A stretch of DNA of 64,000 bases from Magnolia sinica (GCF_029962835.1 NC_080581.1:22148001-22212000), one strand, 5' to 3'; numbered from the stretch's first letter, positions 48,147 through 60,884 are shown. Notes: generated from the letters alone by a model not told the origin. Numbers and translations: made by a program.

Positions 48147-49098
48147 GTGGTGATGTCTTCATCCTTAGACAAGGATCAAAAGATTAAATTATTGAATGTT
48201 CTAAGGGACCACAAAGGAACCTTAGGCTGGACCATTTCTGACATCAAGGGTATAAGCCCCTCCATAAACACTCATCGGATCCACCTCGATGAGGATGTCA
48301 AACTAATTAGACAACCTCAAAGGCATCTCAATCCAAACATGATGGAAGTTGTAAAAAATGAGGTGATCAAATTGTTGGATGTGGGAATCATCTACCCAAT
48401 ATCCGATAGTGTTTGGATGAGTCCAACTCAAATAGTTCCAAAGAAATTCAGAATAACTATTGTGCAAAATTCTAATAATGAACTCATACCAACACGTGTC
48501 ACCACAGGTTAGCGTGTTTGCATTGACTATAGAAAATTGAACCAGGTCATATAGAAGGAACATTTCCCTCTACCATTCATTGATCACGTTTTAGAGAGGG
48601 TAGTAAGTCACTCCTATAGTTTTCTTGATGGATATTTCAGATATAACCAAATAGAGATAGCCCTGGAAGACCAAGAGAAAACCACGTTCACTTGTCCATC
48701 TGGCACGTTTTCTTTCAAACAGATGCCATTTAGATTGTGCAACACCCCAACAACTTTTCAACGATGCATGTTAAGTATTTTTTCAAATATAGTTGGGAAG
48801 TTTCTTGAGGTTTTCATTGACGACTTTTTTATATTTGGGAGTAGCTTTGAGGAATGCCTCAACAATTTATCTCTTATCTTATCTAGGTGTGAAGAGAAGC
48901 ACATTGTCTTAAATTGGGAGAAATGTCATTTTATGATTCAAAAATGAATTGTTTTGGGCCATGTTATCTCTAAAAATGGAATCAAGGTAAATCGCCCAAA
49001 ACTTGACATTATAGCTAATCTACCTATCCCTTGAACTATTAGAGATATTAGATCACTTCTAGGGCATGCTGGTTTTTATAAAAGATTCATTAAGGCTG
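48147..49098 (+). pseudogene. Gypsy reverse transcriptase, 3'-truncated pseudogene
   Basis: One frame runs from 48147 to the break at 49098, interrupted by stops at 48510-48512, 48552-48554 and 48945-48947 and one near 49033. Motifs in order are VKNEVIKLLDVGIIYPISDS, VCIDYRKLNQV, PSGTFSFKQMPFRLCNTPTT and the catalytic VFIDDFFIFG (YxDD position as FIDD). GHVIS and the FYKRFIK segment of the connection follow. Several stops are explained by single C-to-T or G-to-A changes. Cut by insertion of element C. Confidence 0.9.
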
Positions 49099-49271
49099 TC
49101 ACGCCCCAGACTTGGTGACCGGATTCACAAGGAACCCAATAGCCAGTTTCGGCCACAACAGTTTCCGTAGTACCCCATTCTCGGTCCCTGGCTCAGGTTC
49201 CAATCCTAGGATGCCACAAGGAGGATTTCTATATCATAATTCTGATTCAATCGAGCATACCCAAGATCATA
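49099..49271 (-). mobile_element. Element C LTR, outer end
   Basis: Begins TGTCACGCCCCAGACTTGG directly in Gypsy RT sequence. It is the reverse complement of the giant-family LTR 3' end (compare 22205 and 55168). It breaks at 49271 where the solo LTR starts and resumes at 55174. Confidence 0.82.
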
Positions 49272-50892
49272 TGTAAGACCCGTATCCTAGCTCGTATCAT
49301 TCCATAAACTTCCGCGGTCCTCCCAGTCGAATTTCAACGACCCGCGACACGTAGATAGCATTAGCGCACGCTCTTGAGTCACATCTTGTAAACCCGAGCC
49401 AACTCAAAACGAGACCTATGTCATTGCGACCGCGTCGTCGTCGCGGTTCTGACGACGCATCTTGTGCGTCAATGCGACGCTCAGATTATGAGATCCGGCC
49501 CATGCATTATCTAAGTCATTGATCACTTGATCATGGGACCCACCTACCCTTATTATTGTACTTCCCTAGAAAAAAAAATAATTACTATGATGTCACCCTA
49601 GGGGTGAAATCACCCTACCCTACCCTAGCCATAACCCCTTACAAGCAACCACCCCTTCCCCTTTTCTCCAAAAGTCAAAAATCATTAATTGCCTAGAAAC
49701 CTTCACCCCTCTCTCTCCTATCTCTCTCCCTCACTCTTTCTTCCTCATTCTCCTTGGCAAAAAACCATGGACGTCCAACCATCTCCCACCTTATATCCCC
49801 ACCAATCCAACTTCTAGATCGTCATCTTCACCATTGATAGAGCTTCCTAGAGGCATTGGAGTACATGGGAAGAAGAAGAGTAAGGTGGGTGCTTCTTTTT
49901 TTTTCTCTCTCTCTCTCCATTGTTTTTGAGCGATGATATGGTTGTGTGGCCGCCCTGATGAACCCCACCTTGGTGCATGTTTTATCCACACCCTCCATGC
50001 CTATGGTGGCCCACCTGGACAGCATGTCTGAAGGTGGGGCCCACCTTAATTTGTATGTTGTATCCAAAACCGTCCACGTCAGTGAAGGAAGAGCTAACAG
50101 TGAATGTACAAACATCCAGAAAAAAAAGAAAAGAAAAGGGGGTTTTGGGTGGGTTGCTCATGCAGGCCCCACCCTGATATATATTTTTAATCCAAGCCGT
50201 CCATCCCCTTTCCTACCCCATTTTAAGCATTGACCCAAAAAAAATGGAGCCAATCCAAGGTTCTTGCGGGTCATAGCGTAGCAAATGGTGTTTTTCACCG
50301 TTAAAACTGACCCTGATATTTTGGTACACCAAAACATATTGGATATTGGGCTCTTTTGGACGGTCTCAGGTAGGGAGTCCAGTGGATCGGTTGGATTTTC
50401 TGGAGGTGGGCCCTACCTAAGAAAAACCGCGAGAATACGGTGTTTTTCAAAAAAAAAAACATCAAAGCAGCAGGCGCTGCTGCTGTGCACGTTGCACAAC
50501 AGCGTTCCGCGCTGTTGCGGCGTCCAGAGGGCCAGGAACATGGGTCCCTTCTGTACACTCCACCATGATGTGGTAGAACATCCACACCGTGCATTGGGTA
50601 GGCCCCTTAGGGCAGTTGGTGCCCACCAAAAAAATCAGCAATATATGGAGCTTGGGTGGCCCACGTCATAAGAAACAGTGGGATTGGATGGCTGCCATTG
50701 AAATCTTTTTTGGGGTTATCTAAGAAGTATTGGACCGTTATGAAATATGTTTTTCCCCCTTTATTCTGGTCTTTGTGACCTTATTAACAGTTTGGATGGA
50801 AGATAAATATTATGGTGGGCCCCACGTGGGACCCACTTGCATGGAAATGGATTGGATAGTGTACCGCACGCAGCTATATATAGCTGCTGTAT

Positions 50893-51268
50893 TGACGTCA
50901 GCACCCATGTGGGTCCACACAATATATGCATTGTATCCAACATCCAGATGCTGGACGGTGGTGCACACGATGATGTATTTGCCATCCAACTGTCCGTACA
51001 TCTTTGGGCTGCCGTGAGACCCACTCCACATGTGCTGCACATGTGGAGGTGGAGCCCATAGATGTATGCCTGTATGTGGCTGGGAGGATGTACTGTACAT
51101 CCCAACCGTCCACCCACCACACCTGGACGCTGGAACTTATAAAATTTAAATAATATTATATATGTTATATATAGATATATAATATATACATATATCTTGT
51201 ATTTGGTGGGCATGCACATGGGACCCACCAGAGGGATTGGCTGACATACCTCTGATGTATTGACGTCA
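50893..51268. promoter_or_regulatory. Two TGACGTCA palindromes in the solo LTR
   Basis: Perfect sites at 50893-50900 and 51261-51268. Each sits near a GTGGG(A/T)CC phrase, as in the B LTRs. Confidence 0.4.
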
Positions 51269-52419
51269 CCATGGTCCGTGGGCCACACAAGATAAATGTG
51301 TTTTATTCCTACCCCATTGCAGCCGTGGGACCCACACACATGTGGACTCCACCATGCTGTATGTATCTTATCCACACCATCCAAACACACGGTCCAAACG
51401 GCAAACCACACCTTGATAAATTTTGTGGCCATCTATGAGGCCCACCTTGATGTACTTTGTGGCCCATCCGTCGTGCCCACTTCGATGTATTTTGTGGCCT
51501 AATCGAGAGGCCCACTTTGACATACATGAGATTCATCGTGGTGTATCTGTGAGCGAGGCCCACCTGTTGCGTCTTTTGAGGCCCAGGTGCAGGGCCCACC
51601 TGTTATGTATTTGAGGCCCGTATGATGTGGCCCATTGTGATGTCATAGGGCCCATGGATTGAGGCCCATTATGATATATTTTCGGCCCATTGTGATATAT
51701 TTTCGGCCCATTTGGTAAAGTCCATTGTAGTGTATTTGGGGCTCGTGAGTTGAGGCTCATTGTAATGTATTCGAAACCCGTGAGCAGAGCCCACCTCATA
51801 TGTTCCATCCTAACCATCCAGGTCATATAGGGCCAGCCTCAATGTATGTTTTATTCACGACGTCTGTGGGATGTGTGACCCACTAGATGTATGCCTTCTA
51901 TATCCACAATAACCATTTGGTGGGGCCCATCTGTTGCATGTGCAGGGCCTACCCATTATGCATTTGTGCAGCCCATTGATGTAACCTAGTTGATGTGTAT
52001 GACACCCATTAATGCAGCCCATTGATGTAACCCACTTGATGTGTGTGAGACCCATTAGTGCGCCCATTGCTATATATTGAGTTCCACGAGTCGTAGCCAA
52101 TTATGGTGTATTTATGGCCAGGTGGTAAGGCCCATACAATGTATTATGGCCCTTTACGATGTATACTAGGCCTTTGTGTGAAGCTATGGGCCCACTATAT
52201 ATTTGGCTTTATGTGGATCATTCCTTGGGAGTAATGATCGTTAAATGTCAACATTGTTGGGTAGTGATGGTTACTACATTGTGACTTTTCCTTAGACCTG
52301 ATAAGGCCCATCCTCATCATTCTCTAGTGGGTTAACCCAATAAATGAACCCCATTGATATTGCTTGGTCCATCATCGGTCGTCTACATATGGGCCCCGCC
52401 TTGCGATTGAGGTCGATTA

Positions 52420-53110
52420 TCATGACCGATTTGTCGATTCTGATTATCGATCGATTTCGATTATCGTGACCGATTGTCGATTCTGAGTATCGAGGCAGAT
52501 TACCGATTGATGCCTTTTATCATGACCGATTGTTGATTCTGAGTATCGAGGCAGATTACCGATCGATGCCATTTATCATGACCAATTGTTGATTTCGATT
52601 GACATGACCGATTTGCCGATTCTGACTATTGATCGACCCTGATTGTCGTGACCAATTGCTGATCCGATTGTCGTGACCGATTTGCCGACTCTGATTATCG
52701 ACCGATCCCGATTGTCGTGACCGATTTTTCGACTCTGATTATCGACAGATCCCGATTGTCGTGACTGATTTGCCGACTCTGATTATCGACCGATCCCGAT
52801 TGTCGTGATTGATTTGCCGACTCTGATTATTGACCGATCCCGATTGTCGTGACTGATTTGCCGACTCTGATTATCGATCGATCCCGATTGTCGTGACTGA
52901 TTTGACGACTCTGATTATCGATCGATCCCGATTGTCGTGACAAATTTGTCGACTCTGATTATCGATCGATCCCGATTATCGTGACTAATTTGCCGATTCT
53001 GATTATCAATCGATCCCGATTGTCGTCACCGATTTTTCGATTCTGATTATCAATCGGTCCGATTGTCGTGACCGATTTGCCAATTTGGATTATTGATCGA
53101 TCCCGATTGT
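52420..53110 (+). repeat. 44-bp minisatellite rich in GATC/CGAT
   Basis: The unit CGACTCTGATTATCGA, then TCGATCCCGATTGTCGTGAC, then TGATTTGC recurs every 44 bp (for example 52686 and 52730). About 15 units are visible, the left ones more degenerate. There are no unique spacers between units. Confidence 0.9.
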
Positions 53111-55173
53111 CGAGGCCAAGTATCGAGACCGACTCCGATTGTTGAGTCTGAGTGTCAATTTTGATTATCGAGGCTGATTGTCGGGACCTATATGGTGTAT
53201 ATATGACTCGTAGTTGAGGCCCATGGTATTATATATTTAGCCCTTGTGTGAGGTCATGGGCTCACTATATGAAGGATCTATGAGGGTCATTCTTCGGAGG
53301 CAATGTTGGTTAAATGTCCACATTGTCGAGGTCGATTGTCGATGCCGGTTATTGATACCGATTATGAGTATGTACAGCAAGCATCATGATACATGTCACA
53401 CGCATCATCTGCATGTTTGTTATGAGATGTGGTTGATCATTGCATATTTCATTAAGTATATTGTTATGAGACTCCTTGATAGGCGGAGATTATCTCACAT
53501 GAGCACACGGTATGCACAGGATTGATGCATGACTGAATTGTATGACTCATGCATCTCACATTATGATTACTGTATGCCCTAGCGACATCAGAGCCGTAGC
53601 CTCCACAGGCATATCGTGGATGGCCAAATAGGACACCGGACATGTTTGGTTCTAGCATACGGGCGCCATAGATATCCCTGGGTGAAAATCCCTAAACCTC
53701 TGTGGCCAGGAGATGCCCCAACGTCAAGACCGAGTGGATACATGAGTACCCGAGTGCCGAATACCAGGAGGCCGCGTCTCCCACTGTGTCGTGGTCGGTT
53801 GGGAGGGAGTGTGGCCTTACCCGCCGGAGGGTAGGGAGCAATACTAGGCTGAGTTTGACCAGCTCATGAATGGGTCCGCTATCGACGTGCCGGATAGGTA
53901 TTGATAAACTATTGGCCAGGCAGATAGTGAGGTTTCTTACGCTCACTTGGACTGTGCGGCTAAGAGAGCGGCAGTGCCATTTGGAGTGTACTAAACCCCG
54001 GTGATGATTCCAGAGATGAACCGTACTGATATGTGGACTTAGTGAGTAGGAGTTGCATATTCATTCATTCATTCATCATTCACTATCCACTCAGGCTGGT
54101 GGTGTGCAACTATTTGTTACGTGTACCTTCGTAATGGCCAGAATTTCGGTTGGGGCGCGTGACTAACCTGAGATCAAGAGTTTACCACATTGGGTCTGAC
54201 CATCCAAATTAGGTATGAGACTAGTTTGGATAGAAGTCCATTGTGATGGACCCCATAGCCTGTGATATTACGTACTACCATACCAACTTCACACTCCAGC
54301 ATGGTCATTCCATTTGCACTGCATGTTGCATTACATCTGCAGCATATGGTATGGTTGACGCTATTATTTTACTTATCAGGAATGTATATAGCATTACATC
54401 TACAGCATATGGTATGGTTGACGCTATTCATTTTACTTATCAGGAATGTATATTGCATTGCATCCTCTGCATCTGATATTTGGCTCTCTATGACTCTTCA
54501 TTTGCATACTGATTTGTATTGTGTACTTTAATATTGTATGATTTATGCACTTACCAATATTTCTGTTTACTCTGTTATCGTGTGATTTATGACTTCGTCA
54601 GTATTTCTGTTTACTCTGATAATCCGGCTCTTGTCAGTATTTCTGCTTACTCTGATAATTCATGATCTTGTTCGTATATCTGTTTATTCTGATATTGTAT
54701 GATTTATGGATCACCAGTATTTTCGGTCTTTTATGATGATGGCATTGTATTGAATACTTGGCACTTATCTTGTGCACACACTTACACCACCCTCTAAACT
54801 TTCTATAAGCTTATGCATGATAGATGCGTGCAGGAGATGTTAGGTTGCAGCATTGTCGAGCTTGGAGCGTGCAGCAGTCTTCTGGAGCTTAATTTTCGAT
54901 TTATGTATTTCCTTATAGCATTGTACTCAACTGATTATATTAGTGGATATATGATGTTGGTGTTGCTTTTGTGAATTGGATAATCTTGTGGTTGTGCTTA
55001 TTACAAGTTAAATGTACAAAAAAAAAATATTCCTTCTTGTAGGATCCCAGGATCGGAATCTGGCATATGGACGCTGGGAGCCAAGAATGGGGTACTACGG
55101 AGGCTGTCGGCACCGGATTCGGCAATCGGAAATTTTGTGAATCCGATTTCCGGGTTTGGGGCGTGACATCATA

Positions 55174-57439
55174 GTAAGTAAATCTTAGAAAGTAACTATA
55201 GGAACACATTGCAAAATCCACTAGAAATTTAAACTTTTATAGGTACATAAGGTTCAAAAGGACATACATAAGGAGAGAAAGAAAGAGAAAAGTTTACAAC
55301 GGGTCCTTAGCACGCTCCAATCCAATGCTCCACTGCTATTGCGCCGACCTAGGATCACCTACATGCATCAATCGTGCATAAGCTTATAGAAAGCTTAGAG
55401 GGCGGTGAAGGTATGTGACAATGGTGCTCAGAAGAAATAGGAGGATGCAGAGGGAACCATGAATGATACTAATGCCATTAGTCATACTGAGGCTAAGCTA
55501 TGAATGTAGTAAGCTATACCAAGGCTATGCAATGTAATACATGCGTACTGGGAGCCATACTAAGGCGATGCAACATAAGGATTATACAGCCGATGCCATT
55601 GTAATGCGAAGTAATGTCAGTCCTCATATCCAATCCATATATCAAGTACAATTCCATCTTAAGGAATCCACCGGGGTCAAGTACACTGTAGGAGACTGTC
55701 ACTCTATAAGACCCGTATAATCAAACGAGCGTAGGAGACCTCATTACTCGCCTGTGGACAGCCAATCACCAGCGATGCTTAATGGTAGCAGACCCATTTA
55801 CGAGTTGGTCATACTCAGCCTAGCTATGCCCCCTCACTTAGGCGGGTAAGGCCAAACCCCATCTCAACCGACCTCGCAACTGTGGGAGTCGAGGCCTAAT
55901 GGTATAAGGTACTTAGGCACTCATGGTTTCCACTCAGTCTCGGCGTTGAAGCGTCTCTTTGGTACCATGGAAGTTTAGAGACTTTCACCCAAGGACATCT
56001 TATGCACCTCAAATGCTCAAGAATCATTTTCGTTGTCCATACACGGCCATCCATGATATATCTGTAGAGGTTACAACCCTGATAAAGCAAGGGTGAATAT
56101 CCACATGCTATTTAACGCCAGATACATGAATCACACAATCATACATGCATCAATCCCAAGCATCCATCATGCTCAAGAGGGTAAACTCCATCCCTTGGGG
56201 AGATACTAACATGTCCTATACAATGGCACAACCATGGCCAATCATACCTCAACCAAGCATGCATATGATGTGTATGGGAGTGGGCCATGAATATGAATAA
56301 GGGTGCCAATGAGGTGAATGAGAAGATGACTCTCTATCTACCCAAGAAGGGTCTAGGTACTTAACCAATCCTTCATGAGGAGTATGACCTCAAGTGGGGG
56401 CCCATTTACTTGGGGTATCCTATGAGACAAAATGCATAAAAAACTACGAGCCTAGGTAATAAAGAAGTGGGTGTAGCAAGAGACGAAGGTGGGCATTCAA
56501 CCACACTTAGATACAATGGGCCTAGAGGGGTCCAAATGGGGACTTTCAACCACCATTTCTCCAAGGCATCTAGCCACAAACCATAAGCTACAAAGCTCAA
56601 GGCCCAACATCCAAACCACATGTACATAAGTCCAAAAAAGGCATAGAAGATGGGCCCAGTATAAACTCTAACCACATGGGCCCAAAGAGGGAAAATCAGG
56701 CCCAAAGCCCAAGTCCCAAGGGCCATAAAATTCAAGCATTTAAATGGACTTAATGGGCAACGCATGTACATAATTACATGGCCCAAAAACACATTTAAGT
56801 TGGGTGAAATGGGCCCCACTACATCAGCCCAATAATTAGCAATTTAAGTGGGTATTCAAGGGCCCAAATTCACCTTTTTCCTCAGCCCATAAGTCCAGCA
56901 AATGGTAGAAGGTCAGCCCAACATATGGTTGGCAAAGGTGGGACATTCCAGCCTAATCTGGGCCCACTAGAAAGTCACAAAATCTTGTATAAGTTTGGAT
57001 CCCACAAGTGGTCATCAATGGGTGGCCCAATCATGCATCAATTGAGCCCAAAAATTATTCTAAGAAATAGGTGAGCAATAAGTACACAAATCCCTCAATG
57101 TGGTGGGCCCCTAATTCCAATAAAAATTCATCCATACATTGTATACTTAAAGTCCATTGGCTGGACTTTCAGTCCACTTAATATTTTGGGCCTATTGATG
57201 CCCAAAAACTAGTCAAAAAAGGTGGGAATCAATCCCATAGGGGCTGGTAATGATCAAAAGGGGGCCCCACCAGATGGAGTAAGGGAATTTACCACTCAAT
57301 ACCAAGTAGGCCTGCTATTGGAATGCAGGCCCAGCAGCAGCCCAAGGGTGGGACGGCCCAAGGCCATAGATGGCCTGGCCACATACATCAAAGGTGGGCT
57401 CCACATGTCAAAGGTGGGCCCCACATGGGACGTCCACTC
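55174..57439 (-). mobile_element. Element C LTR, continued
   Basis: Reverse-complemented, this follows the family 3' module (CTTTCTATAAGCTTATGC..., GGTGGTGTAAG block, ...CCACGACACAGTGGGAG-type block) as at 14957-15560. It then enters GGGCCCA-rich sequence. It is cut at 57440 by the Copia element, and the rest lies beyond 64000 or is lost. The 137-codon minus-strand ORF at 56406-56819 is not conserved in sister LTRs as far as I can see. Confidence 0.75.
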
Positions 57440-59254
57440 TGAAATGGCCTAGCTATACTTCCTAGAGGGGGGGGGGGGTGAATAGGATGATGCCAAAATA
57501 AAACTTTAACAGCGGAATAAAGAAAGATAGACAACCAAATAAACTAAATCAAATCACAATGCTGAAATAAAAGCAACCTCATTAAATAAGTATTGAAAGG
57601 TTGATACGAATTCAGTTCTAAGGACAACCTTACACCATAAAAACCAAGGGTTTATGGCAGGACAACCTTATTTCTAGAACGTCCTTTGTATCAAAAACTC
57701 AAACTGGAGAGGAATAAATAAATAGAGTGGAATTGAAATAAATTGCAGGAATTTAAAACTAAATTATTACAACATTCCCACTGTGCTTGAAATGTAAATT
57801 TTACAACATTCACATCTACACATAAATTCTACAAATCTGAATGAAAAGATATATAAAACTTAAGTAAGCATTCAAACTACAAGACAAAGAGTTATAGTGG
57901 TTCGCCTGTGTGTAGATGAACTGTTCAACAACAACCACACAGCGCTACTCCACTCCTAATATCCTCACACAGGAGATATCAGTGTTCATTATCAAAGATA
58001 GATTTTCCAGGTTCACCCAAAACCTTCACAATTGTGTTTTTCTCTGTAGGCTTACACAATTAAAAAAAAAAACCCTCTTCTGAGTTTTCCTGGCTCTCCT
58101 CAGATAACCAATACAATGACATTTTTCTGGCAAATCCCAAAAGAAAACCAAATGAAAGTAAATTACACAAACGTAAAATACCTGAATTTTTCCTTCGTTG
58201 TAGCAGCCCAGAAGAACCAAGTTGGAGTAGAGATTTGAATGTCAAAGTTCAATGTCCAATACTCACTTTATAATGGTTATAGGTTCTAATAGATTTTAAA
58301 TTAAACCAAATTGGGTGTAGCTTTATTTGATTTTGATTCCAAGAAAACGGAATACAGCAATTCCTCTTTTTAAATAAGATTGGAATATAAAAACAAAATC
58401 AAATAAGAAAAGCTAAAGAAAGAGAATATTAAATATGCACACTTAGCTTAAAATGGAGCACATACTTATCTCTCAGAAGGCTGAATTAAATTAGCTTGAA
58501 AATCATATTTAATTCTGAGATTCGTGCTCTATTTATAGGTGAACAAATCACGTCTTCAACTGGTCTAAAGAACTCTATGACTGGTTGTAGAACCAATAGA
58601 TATTTAAAAATTCAGGCACAATAAGATCTGGCAATTTCATGATTGGTCGTAGGTGATCTACGACTGGTCGTAAGTCTCCTTCGACTGGTCGTAGGTTGCA
58701 AATGACTAGTTGATGCCAGCCGAATTTCAACACTATATATTAGGACTACGACTAGTCGAAGAAACAGTCGATACTGTTCATAGGACTAGTCGAACAGTCC
58801 CTAATACTAGTCGAATCCTAACAAAAAATATCCGAATTTTGCAACAAACTTACGACTGATCTAAGAAATTCTTAGACAGGTCGAAGCAGTACTAGGACTA
58901 GTCGAACAAGGTCCAGGACTAGTCTTAGAACAGCCTAAACTCACATATATAAAACATATGAATTATGTATCCAAAATGGCCTACTTTAAAGGTCAACCTA
59001 AGGTCAGTCATGCCTCAATAATGAAGTAAGGACATTGAAACTTAGAGACGAGTGACCTTTGAAAGTAATGAAGCTTGAAGTCTTGATGTAGCTCAAACTT
59101 GAAAGCTTCTTGAGATCTTGACTTGTGAACAGTGTTTGTCAATCAAAGCTGATCTTGAGTAGAGCATTGTTCTTCACAAATGCAAGTTTCATAACATTGT
59201 CTTTAGCACCACAAATTTAACAACAAAAAGGGGCTATAAACTGTAGCGCTTACA
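57440..59254 (-). mobile_element. Copia 3' LTR (1815 bp)
   Basis: On the minus strand it starts TGTAAGCGCTACAG after the purine tract and ends CCCCCCTCTAGGAAGTATAG...TTTCA. The plus-strand phrase CCTAGAGGGGGGGG-TGAATAGG is a common mark of this LTR type in plants. It contains the GACTAGTCGA/GACTGGTCGT repeats at 58560-58935. The outer end at 57440 is inferred from TG...CA. Confidence 0.65.
58560..58935. repeat. Scattered CGACTGGTCGTA / GGACTAGTCGAA repeats
   Basis: About a dozen copies of a 10-12-bp near-palindrome, spaced roughly 20-30 bp, lie within the Copia LTR. More copies lie at 61178-61250, between RNase H and the extra ORF. CGACTAGTCG is a perfect palindrome. Confidence 0.8.
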
Positions 59255-59268
59255 ATCTCCCCCTTTGT
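59255..59268 (-). other. Polypurine tract of the Copia element
   Basis: Plus strand ATCTCCCCCTTTG, that is CAAAGGGGGAGAT on the minus strand just before the LTR start TGTAAGCG. 59269-59729 between it and the extra ORF is non-coding. Confidence 0.85.
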
Positions 59269-59729
59269 CAAATTACTAACAAAACACACTTCCAAGATAT
59301 GTTACATAATACAGAATATCTAATTAAAGAATCATGCACCAGTTGTTATCAACCGGCATATACTAGTATGATCCTGCAAACCTGTAAATCATTATTCAAC
59401 ATAACATACAGTCCACTTCTGCACATACTACTCCCCCTGAGTAACATACAATGCTACTCATTCCTCATAACATAATCATTAGACACATCACATCCATATC
59501 CATTCTCTCCCTTTTTGTCACAATAGGACAAAGGAAGCATAGAACAGATGGCTGAGGAGAAATAAGGAAAGAGAAATATGAGTGGAAATAAGACAAGATA
59601 TGATTAACCAGCATAAACAGCCCACATAATTCATAGACAGAGCTAAGTCAAAGATAGCTACAGTCTCAAAACCAGTTAAGCTAACACAAAAGTAATAAAG
59701 TTATAACAGACCAGCTAACTTAAAAAAAA

Positions 59730-60884
59730 CTAATCTGAACTATATGAAGGAGCAGGGATAGAAGGATCAAGTTGATGCATGCCCTTGTTCAAGAACTTAA
59801 GATATTTGTGCATATACTTGAATTGTAAATCATAGGCAACAGACATGTTTTCCATCTTAACATTCATATTCTCAACTTTATCTTCCAATGCACGTAGACG
59901 TGCATCAAACTCAGAAGGCTCAAAATCTGGATCATTTCCAGCATTAGATCTAAGTTCTTCAAAAATATCATCCATGTTGATATCATCAGGAGGAAGATCA
60001 CTAGCTTCTTCCTTATGTTCAACTTCAGCATTGCCACCACCAACTCCTTGACTAAGAAGGAAATCAAGCTTCATCTTATTGATATTAGAATTGTTAAATA
60101 TCAGATGATGGATAGGGGCTTCTCCAACTAGCATATCGATTAACATATGTGTAGCTAACACAGTCATCAAATAACCAAAAGGAATGTCACTATGACCAGA
60201 ATGGAGTTGAAACTGAATAATGGAGTGATAAATCAAGGATGGTAGACAAACATGAGCACCGCTAACAGCAGCATGAAGGACACGAACCATGAATGAAGTC
60301 AATTTAGATTTATTACCTAATTGAGGATACAAGTTAGATACAGATTTTGTGAAAAACTCTGTATTTGGGTAACAATACTTTGAGAGAAGTGCATTCCCTT
60401 TATGTGTCCATTGAACATCCAAATTGCATAAATCTTTTGTGAGCATATTTTTTTCTAATACTAAGGGTTTTTCATATAAGTTATGGATAGGAACGCCCTC
60501 ATCATTCACAGGAATTTTCATAAGAGCTGAAATCAAATGACGATCAACATCAAATGGTCCTTCTCTTGTGGCTATCTTAAAAGATAAATTTTCCAATGAA
60601 AAATCACATATATATGCGAACATGGACTGGGCAATGGACCGGTATGCTGGCCCACCCCAATGTAATAACTTATCCTAACATATAGCTTGGAGCATAGGAA
60701 GCATATCAAAAGGAGCAACATGATTAGTATCAACAGGATGTTCAACAATAACATTACGCAATCTGATGTCCCGAACATAAGATGGATCGTCCTTGGGAGC
60801 TCGAAGATGATGCTTAGTGATAGGGGCTTATCTGGAGGAAGAAGATGGACCACGGGATGTTGTCTTTCTCTCTCTAGATGCCAT
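59730..60884 (-). pseudogene. Env-position ORF of the Copia element ('putative plant transposon protein' type), two stops
   Basis: ATG at 60884 (MASRERKTTSRGPSSSS) and the open 297-codon stretch from 60623 are in the same frame. They are separated by TAA at 60828-60830 and TAG at 60675-60677 (codons 19 and 70). The intervening residues fit (RDIRLRNVIVEHPVD; WGGPAYRSIAQSM), so the gene was about 384 codons long. The core reads LTSFMVRVLHAAVSGAHVC, then IPFGYLMTVLATHML, similar to the plant-transposon domain found downstream of pol in SIRE-like elements. The C-terminal part is acidic, then a coiled coil (LRALEDKVENMNVKMENMS). I see no clear signal peptide or transmembrane anchor, so a true envelope role is not supported. 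Confidence 0.78.

Larger units (their letters stand above)
43731..49098 (+). mobile_element. Decayed Gypsy retrotransposon, truncated by element C
   Basis: Probable LTR 43731-44841, a degenerate tRNA-Asp-type primer site, leader repeats, then gag, protease and RT in Gypsy order on the plus strand. All frames carry stops. The RT reading ends at 49098 in the 'GFYKRFIK' segment, where a giant-family LTR begins (TGTCACGCC). RNase H, integrase and the 3' LTR are not in the window. The gag and protease style suggests the OTA (Athila/Tat) branch. Confidence 0.82.
49272..55168 (+). mobile_element. Solo LTR of the giant family (5897 bp)
   Basis: Starts TGTAAGACCCGTATCC, like LTR B, and ends GGCGTGACA. 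A perfect 5-bp duplication, TCATA, flanks it (49267-49271 and 55169-55173). No primer site follows, and the host sequence (element C) resumes directly, so the interior and the second LTR were lost by LTR-LTR recombination. It is 1.0-1.2 kb longer than the B LTRs, partly because of the 44-bp array. The 223-codon ORF at 50761-51432 (minus) lies in repetitive LTR sequence and has no domain. Confidence 0.9.

Noticed and set aside
50761..51432. 223-codon minus-strand ORF, the second longest in the window
   Set aside because: It lies in the solo LTR, built of reiterated GGGCCCAC/TGATGTAT sentences, overlaps ORFs on the other strand, and has a His/Cys/Trp-rich composition typical of read-through repeats.
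52420..53110. CRISPR-like array
   Set aside because: Units abut directly as 44-bp tandem repeats without unique spacers. The context is plant nuclear transposons.
56406..56819. 137-codon minus-strand ORF in element C
   Set aside because: It sits in GGGCCCA-rich LTR sequence, has no recognisable domain, and I see no equivalent frame kept in sister LTRs.
59730..60884. Calling the Copia extra ORF a viral envelope gene
   Set aside because: Its position fits, but I see no signal peptide, fusion peptide or membrane anchor. The similarity is to plant transposon proteins.
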